Shown here in pieces: positions 1 through 5,356 of a DNA stretch of 6,970 nucleotides. Each line of letters opens with the position of its first letter. Within the stretch, counting starts at the first letter, position 1. A program made the translations under genes and the position numbers. Location: assembly GCA_900550765.1 (NCBI GenBank), contig URTC01000084.1:1-6970 (forward strand). The letters run 5' to 3'. This DNA is from an uncultured Clostridia bacterium. Lineage in GTDB: Bacteria > Bacillota > Clostridia > Christensenellales > QALW01. The notes under the pieces are model-generated. The model was given only the letters and a program-made list of their open reading frames with translations. It searched no databases and had not been told where the DNA came from.

Positions 1-34
1 TCTTTTTTAAGTTCTGCACCTGTAAAATGGCCAT
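1..34 (-). CDS. Amino-acid ABC transporter ATP-binding protein, N-terminal fragment
   Basis: Only the first 11 codons are in the window, reading leftward from an ATG at 34: MAILQVQNLKK, then the left edge. This is a typical opening for GlnQ/HisP-type ATPases of polar amino-acid importers, where the first strand leads into the Walker A region. The start is supported by a very strong Shine-Dalgarno site (AGGAGG at 44-49) nine bases upstream. The gene begins 15 bases after the permease stop, so it is the third gene of the importer operon. The identification rests on this short peptide plus context; the Walker and signature motifs lie outside the window. Confidence 0.8.
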   Translation of the reverse strand, partial: MAILQVQNLKK

Positions 35-49
35 CGCTTCCTTCCTCCT

Positions 50-703
50 TTACTGAAAATAGCTCAGTTTCTTTTCCAGATACCCGAAAAACAGCGTCAG
101 AATCCCGCTGAAAGCAAGATAAAAAATTCCTGTGGCAAACAGCGGCCACATAAGACCGTCACTCTTCCGGAAGGCATCTCCGATATAGATCAATTCCAAA
201 AAACTGATAGTTTTGGCAATTGAGGTATCTTTTACCAGAGTAATAATCTCATTGCTCATCGGCGGAATAATGCGCTTAACCACCTGTTTGAGCGTTACCT
301 TAAAGAAGATCTGGGATCTCGTCATTCCCAGTACCTGTCCGGCCTCGGACTGTCCTTTGGAAATACTCTCGATACCGCCGCGGTAAATTTCTGAAAAATA
401 GCAGGCATAATTAATAATAAAAGTAACGGTCGCTGCCCAAAGGCGGTCATCCTGCATGTTAGCCCAAATATTATTTCCCATTAAACCCGGACCGTAGAAT
501 ATAATAATAATCTGCAGCATTAAAGGGGTACCGCGCACGATCCAAACAATGGTTTTTACCAGATACTTGAGCGGCCTGAAACGGCACATGGAGCCAAAGG
601 AGAGAAGCAGTCCCAACGGCAGTGCTCCCAGCAGGGTAAGGAAAAAAAGCTCCAGTGTTCTTAAAAAGCCCTGACACAGTGCAAGCATTACTTCCTGAAA
701 CAT
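50..703 (-). CDS. Polar amino-acid ABC transporter permease (HisM/GlnP type)
   Basis: A 217-residue inner-membrane permease that would form the translocation channel of an amino-acid importer, probably as a dimer. Hydrophobic segments lie at about 13-37, 52-71, 88-104 and 186-208. The EAA loop that contacts the ATPase is clear at about 105-150: EIYRGGIESISKGQSEAGQVL, then LGMT and a conserved IIPP near 145-148. KDTS follows at 158-161. All are standard for the HisM subfamily, and the length is normal. The ATG at 703 is chosen because an AAGGA site lies about 11 bases upstream and the protein then opens directly with the family's usual first helix. A longer frame starting with TTG at 781 would run through a hairpin and add an unlikely basic, cysteine-containing leader. 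The solute receptor gene is upstream and the ATPase gene downstream. Substrate specificity cannot be read from the sequence. Confidence 0.93.
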   Translation of the reverse strand: MFQEVMLALCQGFLRTLELFFLTLLGALPLGLLLSFGSMCRFRPLKYLVKTIVWIVRGTPLMLQIIIIFYGPGLMGNNIWANMQDDRLWAATVTFIINYACYFSEIYRGGIESISKGQSEAGQVLGMTRSQIFFKVTLKQVVKRIIPPMSNEIITLVKDTSIAKTISFLELIYIGDAFRKSDGLMWPLFATGIFYLAFSGILTLFFGYLEKKLSYFQ

Positions 704-743
704 AGTTTTACCAATCCTTGTAAATTTTATAAGCAACGCGCAA

Positions 744-769
744 AGGCAGAGAGTTCTTTCTCTCTGCCT
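744..769 (-). promoter_or_regulatory. Intercistronic hairpin between receptor and permease genes
   Basis: A perfect 10-bp inverted repeat (AGGCAGAGAG at 744-753, CTCTCTGCCT at 760-769) with a six-base loop. It lies 69 bases after the receptor stop and 40 bases before the permease start. The bases that follow it on the minus strand begin TTTGCGCG, so it lacks the long U-tract of an efficient terminator. The likely role, inferred from other ABC importer operons, is to protect the receptor mRNA 3' end or attenuate transcription, so that more receptor than permease is made. Confidence 0.65.
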
Positions 770-838
770 AAGCCCGTTCAAAGCCTGATATTTTTCAGCC
801 TAAAAATTCCGTATTAAAAAGCTGAACAGCAGGGATGG

Positions 839-1630
839 TTACTTCTGCTCAATCAGCGATTCCTGTACGCCGTACTCTTTGGCCTTAGCCAGCAGGGATC
901 CATTGTTATAGGAATCTACAAAAAACTGATTCAGCATTTGGGCCAAATCGGAGCCCTTGCGGAAGCCTACTCCGTATTCCTCGGAATTCAAGGAAAGCGT
1001 GTAGGTTAAATCCTCATAGCTGGTACCTTCGCCGATCATCGCACCGGCCATTAAAAGGTCAATCACGCAGGCATCGGAGGTACCGGCCTTTACCTCGGTC
1101 AGCGCGTCGGCCTGTGCCGTAAGCCCTACATACTCATAGCCTAAAGCAATCAGTTCTTTTTCACCCGCTGAACCGCTTTCAACGGCAAATTTTAAATCAG
1201 CCATCTCTTCGATGCTCTGATAAGCGTCGGCCTTATCCTTGGGTACCACCACAACCTGTGCGTTCTTGCAATAGGCATTGGAGGTTTCCATACCGTTTAA
1301 CACTTCATCATTCAACGTCATACCATTCCATACGCAGTCAATATTTTTGCCGTTGAGCTCCATAATTTTGCTGCCCCATTCAATAACAACAAACTCGGCT
1401 TTTACGCCAAGGCTCTCGGCAAACGCACTGGCCATATCGGCGTCAAAACCAATCCAGTTGCCGTTTTCATCCCTATAATCCATGGGTTTAAACTCCGTAA
1501 TGCCGACGATCAGCGTTCCTTTTTCCTTTACGTATTCCGAATCACTCTTCCTGTCGTTATTATTGGTGCAGCCGGCAAACGCAGCCAACGCCATAACGGC
1601 CGCAAGCATCAGGGTGAATATTTTTTTCAT
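839..1630 (-). CDS. Amino-acid ABC transporter substrate-binding lipoprotein (family 3)
   Basis: A 263-residue extracellular solute receptor for the importer. The N-terminus is a lipoprotein signal: MKK, a hydrophobic stretch to residue 18, then the lipobox with Cys21 as the lipidated residue, followed by a polar Asn/Asp/Ser linker. The mature part has SBP_bac_3 landmarks: GTLIVGI at 38-44, IGFDADMA at 60-67, a NGMTL strand at 102-106, VESGSAGE at 150-157, DACVIDLLMAG at 186-196 and EEYGVGFRKGSD at 218-229. The ATG at 1630 is preferred over an in-frame GTG at 1639, because the AGGAG site is then about ten bases away instead of abutting the start. It is the first gene after a strong promoter. 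The arginine that normally follows the MTL strand and binds the substrate carboxylate is absent (TLNDEVLNG), so the ligand is uncertain. Confidence 0.93.
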   Translation of the reverse strand: MKKIFTLMLAAVMALAAFAGCTNNNDRKSDSEYVKEKGTLIVGITEFKPMDYRDENGNWIGFDADMASAFAESLGVKAEFVVIEWGSKIMELNGKNIDCVWNGMTLNDEVLNGMETSNAYCKNAQVVVVPKDKADAYQSIEEMADLKFAVESGSAGEKELIALGYEYVGLTAQADALTEVKAGTSDACVIDLLMAGAMIGEGTSYEDLTYTLSLNSEEYGVGFRKGSDLAQMLNQFFVDSYNNGSLLAKAKEYGVQESLIEQK

Positions 1631-1686
1631 AACGGTCACTCTCCTATTAATTTATCGCTTTATTGCGCTAAAGCATTTTATCTGTC

Positions 1687-1697
1687 CGTATCATACG
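1687..1697. promoter_or_regulatory. Palindrome overlapping the -10 box, possible operator
   Basis: CGTATCATACG is an interrupted palindrome (5-base arms, one central base) lying exactly over the -10 box of the importer promoter. A repressor bound here would block RNA polymerase. It is short and could be chance; no second copy was noticed nearby. Confidence 0.3.
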
Positions 1698-1718
1698 ATA
1701 GATTACATGGTTTGTCAA
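1690..1718 (-). promoter_or_regulatory. SigA-type promoter of the amino-acid importer operon
   Basis: On the minus strand a perfect -35 box TTGACA (1718-1713) is separated by 17 bases from a -10 box TATGAT (1695-1690), one mismatch from TATAAT. Transcription should start near 1683, giving a leader of about 50 bases before the receptor ATG at 1630. The -35 lies only about 14 bases beyond the U-tract of the preceding terminator, so the operon looks insulated and independently expressed. Confidence 0.88.
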
Positions 1719-1731
1719 TCATTTTTTTCAT

Positions 1732-1773
1732 AAAAATAAAAAATTCTGCCGCGCAGGCTTTTCCGCAGCAGAA
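1732..1773 (-). terminator. Intrinsic terminator of the yabP-yabQ-divIC-ppx operon
   Basis: On the minus strand the arms TTCTGCTGCG (1773-1764) and CGCGGCAGAA (1753-1744) form a 10-bp stem with one T-G wobble and a ten-base loop. It is followed directly by TTTTTTATTTTT (1743-1732). It lies about 45 bases beyond the ppx stop and just before the importer promoter, as expected for a Rho-independent terminator. The opposite strand has no U-tract, so it acts leftward only. Confidence 0.9.
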
Positions 1774-1818
1774 AAAAACACATACAACCGTCCAGAAGCA
1801 TCCTTATTGCTTTTCCCA

Positions 1819-2733
1819 TCAAGCTAATATACGGAGCTTATATTCCAAATAGCCCTCCAAAGAATCTCTGTCGCTGACGGTTAATGCATCAAAGCCGTAA
1901 TATTCCATAAAAGCCGAAAGAATACAACCGCCGTAAACAATAATATCTGCCCGGTCCGCGAATTCCCCCATATAGCTTTCCCGTTGCGGCTGAGTCATTT
2001 CCGCCAGAAGCTCCAACTGTCTGTCCATCTCGGTCTTTTGCAGCACAAAGCCTTGAATTTCCTGCGGATGATAGGTTCGATAGCCCAAGTGCAAAGATGC
2101 CAGCGTAGTGGGCGTTCCGCTGACGCCGATCAAGCGTGTGGCCCGGCGAATGCCGGTATCCTCATAGCCGGGAAGGAAGCTTTCCGACAGGTATTTTTTG
2201 ATTAGAGCCGTATCCACAACCCCTTCCTGTGCATACGGAGAAAATTTTTCCTTCAGCCTAACCGCACCGATTTTTTGTGAAAGCACCGAAAACCGGCCGG
2301 AGAATTTGGTAACTACCTCGGTAGATCCGCCGCCGATATCCAGCACACCGGCTTCCGGATAGCCCGCGGCCGCACCGAGATAGGCGATCTCCGCCTCAGT
2401 TTCCCCGGAGATGACCTCCGGAAAAATTCCGCAATGCGCATGCACCTGCCGGCAGAACTCCTCCTGATTCTCCGCTTCCCGAACCATGGCCGTGGCATAA
2501 ATGTAAATATCCTTATCCGCCGCGCCCAAGCTCCGCGCGGTTTGTACAAAATCGCTGACGGCGCAAACCGTACGCGCCATCGGCTCCTGCTGTATAGAAT
2601 TCCCCCGGCCGATCCCCTCGCCCAGCCGCGTAGTTTTCAGCGCTTTTTGAATAAGCTGCTGCCGGCCGTGCTCAACGTCAGCCGCATACAGCCGTACGGA
2701 ATTGGTTCCGATATCGATCACAGCTTTTTTCAT
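1819..2733 (-). CDS. Ppx/GppA family phosphatase (exopolyphosphatase-like)
   Basis: A 304-residue ASKHA-fold phosphatase. Family members remove terminal phosphate from polyphosphate or convert pppGpp to ppGpp in the cytoplasm. Visible motifs are the first phosphate loop DIGTNS (7-12), ATAMVREAEN (80-89), SGETEAEI (109-116) carrying the likely catalytic glutamate, the second phosphate loop DIGGGSTE (132-139), the adenosine-motif-like VSGTPTT (204-210), and RADIIVYGGCIL (261-272). The length fits the short two-lobed form without the C-terminal HD-like and extra domains of the roughly 500-residue E. coli enzyme. The ATG overlaps the stop of the division gene as ATGA, implying translational coupling. 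It is the last gene before a terminator. Whether it acts on polyphosphate, pppGpp or both cannot be told from sequence alone. Confidence 0.92.
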   Translation of the reverse strand: MKKAVIDIGTNSVRLYAADVEHGRQQLIQKALKTTRLGEGIGRGNSIQQEPMARTVCAVSDFVQTARSLGAADKDIYIYATAMVREAENQEEFCRQVHAHCGIFPEVISGETEAEIAYLGAAAGYPEAGVLDIGGGSTEVVTKFSGRFSVLSQKIGAVRLKEKFSPYAQEGVVDTALIKKYLSESFLPGYEDTGIRRATRLIGVSGTPTTLASLHLGYRTYHPQEIQGFVLQKTEMDRQLELLAEMTQPQRESYMGEFADRADIIVYGGCILSAFMEYYGFDALTVSDRDSLEGYLEYKLRILA

Positions 2734-3029
2734 TCTTCTTCCACCACATCCACGCGGGTCTCGCCTTCCTGTACCATACCGAAATGGCTGCGCATATATT
2801 TTTCGATGTAATCCAGCGTGCTTTTATCCTCTACGTTTTTTATCATTTCCTGATATTCTTCCTCAAGCCGGGTGTTTTCCTCCTGCATCTGCCGGATCTG
2901 CTCCCGCTGCTTGGCAAGCACAATTTCCTGATTGATATACATATAGCAGAAATATCCCAGCAATCCCACAAGCACCACTGCCGCGCCGATACGCAGATAT
3001 CTGGGTCTTCTCCTTTTTTTGCCGGCCAT
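2730..3029 (-). CDS. divIC: Septum formation initiator, FtsB/DivIC family
   Basis: A 99-residue bitopic membrane protein. It has a very basic cytoplasmic tip (KKRRRPR, 4-10), one membrane helix at about 12-32, and then a heptad-like charged coiled coil at about 34-66 rich in Gln, Glu and Arg. The conserved short C-terminal block is YIEKYMRSHFGMVQEGE (74-90). This is the DivIC/FtsB architecture, in which the coiled coil pairs with FtsL and DivIB in the divisome. The symbol rests on position: in Bacillus divIC directly follows yabQ, as here. The start at 3029 has an AGGGGA site about 12 bases upstream, slightly distant but the only good choice. The gene starts 17 bases after the yabQ stop and its own stop overlaps the ppx start. 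Confidence 0.9.
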   Translation of the reverse strand: MAGKKRRRPRYLRIGAAVVLVGLLGYFCYMYINQEIVLAKQREQIRQMQEENTRLEEEYQEMIKNVEDKSTLDYIEKYMRSHFGMVQEGETRVDVVEEE

Positions 3030-3046
3030 GAACGCTGCTCTCCCCT

Positions 3047-3412
3047 TTACTTGAACAGGCGCTTAACGCCGCCCAGCGACGCAAGCTTTCTATATAGATT
3101 ATATATAAAACCGGTAAAAAAGTCTATAAAAATTTTAATAAAGTAGCCCGACGTTGCTCTTTCAATATAAAAGCCCACCAGGATTCCCAGAAAAAAGAAC
3201 CACTGCAGTTCTCCTTTATTGCCGATATACGCCGTAAAAGCTGTGGAAAGCAGGAAAAACAGCGAAAACAACAGATCCGAAATATGAATCAGCACGCCTT
3301 TCCGGTTGCGCCGGAACAGATAGAAAAGGTCATAGACCAGTCCCTGCAGAATACCGCAGCAAATAAACAACAGAAACAACGGTGCCTGACGGCTGCTTTC
3401 AAACAGTCTCAT
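3047..3412 (-). CDS. yabQ: Spore cortex biosynthesis protein YabQ
   Basis: A 121-residue hydrophobic protein with membrane segments at about 9-27, 44-63 and 69-86, and a further amphipathic hydrophobic stretch at about 90-106. The early block GILQGLVYDLFYLFRR (20-35) matches the family pattern in which a glycine-rich first helix leads into a Tyr-Asp and then a run of arginines. In Bacillus, YabQ is a mother-cell membrane protein localised to the forespore membrane and needed for cortex formation. The start forms ATGA with the end of yabP, and divIC follows, which is the classic order. Similarity is moderate and the call depends partly on this context. The presence of the gene is good evidence that the organism makes endospores. 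Confidence 0.87.
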   Translation of the reverse strand: MRLFESSRQAPLFLLFICCGILQGLVYDLFYLFRRNRKGVLIHISDLLFSLFFLLSTAFTAYIGNKGELQWFFFLGILVGFYIERATSGYFIKIFIDFFTGFIYNLYRKLASLGGVKRLFK

Positions 3413-3696
3413 TTAAACAGCCTGGAAAAAATTCCGCCCTTATTTTCGGTATCGGAATATTCCACTCCGTTGATAAAACCATCCACTACCATCACACCGT
3501 TATCAAGATCCAATCTGGAAATATGCAAATTCTGACCGTACACCGCCACGCCGCTGCTTTCACACCGGGCGCATACCTCGCCTTCGTCAAAGCTATCCAC
3601 CCGGACAATGCCGCTTAGGGTAATCCGTTCCCGATTTTCTATACTCACGCTGCTCCGCGCAGAGCTCGGTCTTCTCACTTCGGTTAGTTCATTCAT
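3409..3696 (-). CDS. yabP: Sporulation protein YabP (YabP/YqfC family)
   Basis: A 95-residue soluble protein with no membrane segment. After a low-complexity polar N-terminus (1-20) comes the beta-rich family core: ITLSGIVRVDSFDEGEV (25-41), GVAVYGQNLHISRLDLDNG (49-67), then VVDGFINGVEYSD (69-81). This spacing of the V-SFD, G-NLHI-LDL and G-I-Y blocks is the YabP/YqfC signature. The start at 3696 has AGGGGG eight bases upstream. It is the first gene of the leftward operon and its stop overlaps yabQ, so the two should be made together. In Bacillus the yabP-yabQ pair is under mother-cell SigE control; a matching promoter candidate lies just upstream here. The biochemical role of YabP is not well established. 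Confidence 0.88.
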   Translation of the reverse strand: MNELTEVRRPSSARSSVSIENRERITLSGIVRVDSFDEGEVCARCESSGVAVYGQNLHISRLDLDNGVMVVDGFINGVEYSDTENKGGIFSRLFK

Positions 3697-3719
3697 CTTT
3701 TCATCCCCCTTTTTGTTAA

Positions 3720-3748
3720 AACTTATGCATCTGATTTACGGGTTATTC
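3720..3748 (-). promoter_or_regulatory. SigE-like sporulation promoter candidate before yabP
   Basis: On the minus strand GAATAAC (3748-3742) is followed after 14 bases by CATAAGTT (3727-3720). The Bacillus SigE consensus is roughly KMATATT, 14-15 bases, CATACAMT, so the first five -35 positions, the CATA core and the last T fit. The predicted start near 3713 leaves a leader of about 17 bases containing the AGGGGG ribosome site. This fits expression of yabP-yabQ in the mother cell, but it is a motif match only. Confidence 0.5.
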
Positions 3749-3772
3749 CGTTTCTTTTTGACGTTAATTTTG

Positions 3773-3801
3773 TTGCGAATAATCAAAATGTATAATATAA
3801 T
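3773..3801 (+). promoter_or_regulatory. SigA-type promoter for the tsaE operon
   Basis: TTGCGA (3773-3778), a 17-base spacer and a perfect TATAAT (3796-3801) point rightward. A second overlapping TATAAT sits at 3791-3796 and TATAAA at 3801-3806, so the exact -10 is ambiguous. A better-looking TTGACG at 3758-3763 is 27 or more bases from either box, too far. From 3796 the transcript would begin at about 3808, four bases before the tsaE ATG. Confidence 0.65.
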
Positions 3802-3811
3802 ATAAAGAACT

Positions 3812-4252
3812 ATGAGATATACTTTTCTTTTACCCGATGAAAATGCCACCCTGGCATTGGGAGAAAAAATTGCACAAAACTTAAAAGGCGGCGCCTTTAT
3901 TGCCCTGCAAGGAGGGCTCGGCGCCGGAAAAACCGTATTAGTAAAGGGGCTCGCCCATGGACTGAAGATTACGCAGCGCGTAATGAGCCCTACTTTTCCT
4001 ATTATGTGCCAATATTTCGGTACCAGGGAGCTATGCCATTTTGATCTCTACCGAATCACCGAAGATGATTGCTATGATATGGGATTTGACGATTTCTTTT
4101 TTGACCCCTCAATTATCTGTGCGGTGGAATGGAGCGAACGTCTGCATGATTTACCTCCGCATACGCTTATCGTGAAGCTTTCTGTCAACGACGACGGCTC
4201 CCGGCAGGCAGAAATTATCGACGAAAACGGTCTTTTAAAGGGGAATATATGA
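3812..4252 (+). CDS. tsaE: tRNA t6A biosynthesis ATPase TsaE
   Basis: A 146-residue P-loop ATPase that works with TsaB and TsaD to install N6-threonylcarbamoyl on A37 of ANN-decoding tRNAs. The Walker A loop is GGLGAGKT (34-41), preceded by the usual strand FIALQ. SPTF (59-62) marks the switch region, HFDLYR (76-81) the Walker B-like strand, and VEWSERL (105-111) carries the conserved catalytic-region glutamate. The length is normal. The segment after SPTF reads PIMCQY where most members have something like TLVNEY. The ATG is where family members start, about 33 residues before the P-loop, yet no Shine-Dalgarno site precedes it: the bases before it are AT-rich -10-like repeats. The stop overlaps the tsaB start as ATGA. 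Confidence 0.94.
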   Translation: MRYTFLLPDENATLALGEKIAQNLKGGAFIALQGGLGAGKTVLVKGLAHGLKITQRVMSPTFPIMCQYFGTRELCHFDLYRITEDDCYDMGFDDFFFDPSIICAVEWSERLHDLPPHTLIVKLSVNDDGSRQAEIIDENGLLKGNI

Positions 4253-4935
4253 AAATACTTGCCATTGATACCTCCAGCATCTATGCTTCCTGCGCACTTC
4301 TGGCGGAGGGCGATATCCGCAGCGAGGCCGCGGTGAATAACGGTTTGGTCCATTCCCGCTCGCTGATGCCCATGATCGAGCGCTGTCTGCAAAATGCCGA
4401 TACCGATATCGGCCAGATTGATGTTTTTGCCTGTGTGGCAGGGCCGGGATCCTTTACCGGTATCCGTATCGGCGTATGTGCTGTCAAAGGATTGGCACAA
4501 GCTTTAAAAAAGCCCTGTGCCGCTGTCAACACATTGGATTGCCTGCGGCAGAATTTTCCCTTTGCCTCAACGGTTTGCCCTATTATGGATGCCCGGCGCG
4601 GGCAGGTCTATTGTGCCATATATGAAGAAAAAAGCATATTATTAAACAGCAGCGCTATGGCTATCGAAGATCTTTTAGCATTGTTGAAGGGAAAAAACAC
4701 CGTATTTTTAGGCGACGGTGTTAAAGTATACAAGGACACCATCTTCGCCGCACTGAAGGAGCGGGCGTTGTTCGCTCCTCCGCACCTGAATTATACACGA
4801 GCCTCCGCCGCCGCCTTTTTAGCTATGCAGGCGGCAGAAGAAAACAAACTGGTTTCCGCGGCGGCTCTGGACGCAATCTATCTTAGAAAACCACAGGCGG
4901 AAAGAGAATATGCAGCCAAACACAGCCAAGCTTGA
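4249..4935 (+). CDS. tsaB: tRNA t6A biosynthesis protein TsaB
   Basis: A 228-residue ASKHA-fold paralogue of TsaD that scaffolds the TsaB-TsaD-TsaE complex. Motifs are the N-terminal IDTSS (6-10), HSR (35-37), the strongly conserved GPGSFTGIRIG (65-75), MDARRGQVYCAIY (113-125), and the C-terminal YLRKPQAERE (211-220). The length is normal for Firmicutes. An AAAGGGG site lies just before the ATG, which overlaps the tsaE stop by four bases. The 3' end overlaps rimI by 26 bases. In many Firmicutes tsaD follows rimI in this operon; here it does not, so the TsaD partner must be encoded elsewhere. Confidence 0.95.
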   Translation: MKILAIDTSSIYASCALLAEGDIRSEAAVNNGLVHSRSLMPMIERCLQNADTDIGQIDVFACVAGPGSFTGIRIGVCAVKGLAQALKKPCAAVNTLDCLRQNFPFASTVCPIMDARRGQVYCAIYEEKSILLNSSAMAIEDLLALLKGKNTVFLGDGVKVYKDTIFAALKERALFAPPHLNYTRASAAAFLAMQAAEENKLVSAAALDAIYLRKPQAEREYAAKHSQA

Positions 4936-5356
4936 AGAAAAATTTCTCGACGGCGTTATAGAAATAGAGAACGAAAGCTTTGCCCATCCTTGGTCACGCG
5001 AAGCCTATTTGGCAGAGCTGAAAAATCCCATGGCCCACTACATCGTGCTTACACAAGAGAACACCGTTGTTGCCTACGGCGGCTTTTGGCAGATTCTCGA
5101 CGAAGGCCATATCACCAATATCGCGGTAAAGAAAAGCGAACGCGGACGCGGTCTGGGCACTGTTTTAATGCGCCGGCTGCTTTCAGAAGCGCAAAAGTTA
5201 AAAATTACCGCGCTCACTTTAGAGGTTCGTGCATCCAACACGGCCGCGCAGCATTTATATCAAAAATTCGGTTTTCAAAGCGCGGGCATCCGCCCGGGCT
5301 ATTATCCCGACGGCGAAAGTGCCGTCATCATGTGGCGGGAGGAACTCTATTGCTGA
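4910..5356 (+). CDS. rimI: Ribosomal protein S18 alanine N-acetyltransferase RimI
   Basis: A 148-residue GNAT acetyltransferase. Family members acetylate protein N-termini, classically S18, using acetyl-CoA. Motifs: IENESFAHPWS (19-29) typical of RimI, GFWQI then EGHITNIAV (58-73) forming the substrate and beta-4 region, the acetyl-CoA pyrophosphate loop ERGRGLGTVLM (77-87), and LEVRASNTAAQHLYQKFGF (104-122), where Glu105 and Tyr117 match the catalytic pair of E. coli RimI. The ATG at 4910 lies inside tsaB, giving a 26-base overlap. It is supported by GGAAAGAG just upstream and by the normal N-terminal length. Coupled translation with tsaB is likely. The 3' end holds the ribosome site of the next gene. 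Confidence 0.94.
   Translation: MQPNTAKLEEKFLDGVIEIENESFAHPWSREAYLAELKNPMAHYIVLTQENTVVAYGGFWQILDEGHITNIAVKKSERGRGLGTVLMRRLLSEAQKLKITALTLEVRASNTAAQHLYQKFGFQSAGIRPGYYPDGESAVIMWREELYC
5337..5352 (+). promoter_or_regulatory. Ribosome binding site that fixes a TTG start
   Basis: GGGAGGAA (5337-5344), inside the last codons of rimI, is followed seven bases after GGAGG by TTG (5350-5352). This is ideal spacing, and the downstream frame encodes the start of an alpha/beta hydrolase. No in-frame ATG occurs until inside the oxyanion-hole motif, too late to be the start. Confidence 0.85.

Noticed and set aside
704..781. Upstream extension of the permease frame with a TTG start at 781
   Set aside because: It crosses the 10-bp hairpin, has no good ribosome site, and adds a leader unlike the family; the ATG at 703 fits better.
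1278..1733. Plus-strand open frames opposite the solute receptor gene
   Set aside because: Antisense shadows of a well-supported gene with no recognisable motifs or ribosome sites.
2434..3146. Plus-strand open frames opposite ppx, divIC and yabQ
   Set aside because: They overlap one another and three supported genes, and their compositions look like reverse-frame translations.
3758..3763. TTGACG as the -35 box for tsaE
   Set aside because: It is 27 or more bases from the TATAAT boxes, well outside the 16-18 base spacing, and no -10 fits at 17 bases.
4757..4779. Seven-bp stem AGGAGCG/CGCTCCT inside tsaB
   Set aside because: It lies in conserved coding sequence with no U-tract; probably chance or a mild mRNA structure.
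4990..5349. Long N-terminal extension of the hydrolase frame starting at an ATG inside rimI
   Set aside because: It is an Arg/His-rich out-of-frame reading of rimI with no family match. The TTG at 5350 has an ideal ribosome site and begins the hydrolase fold.
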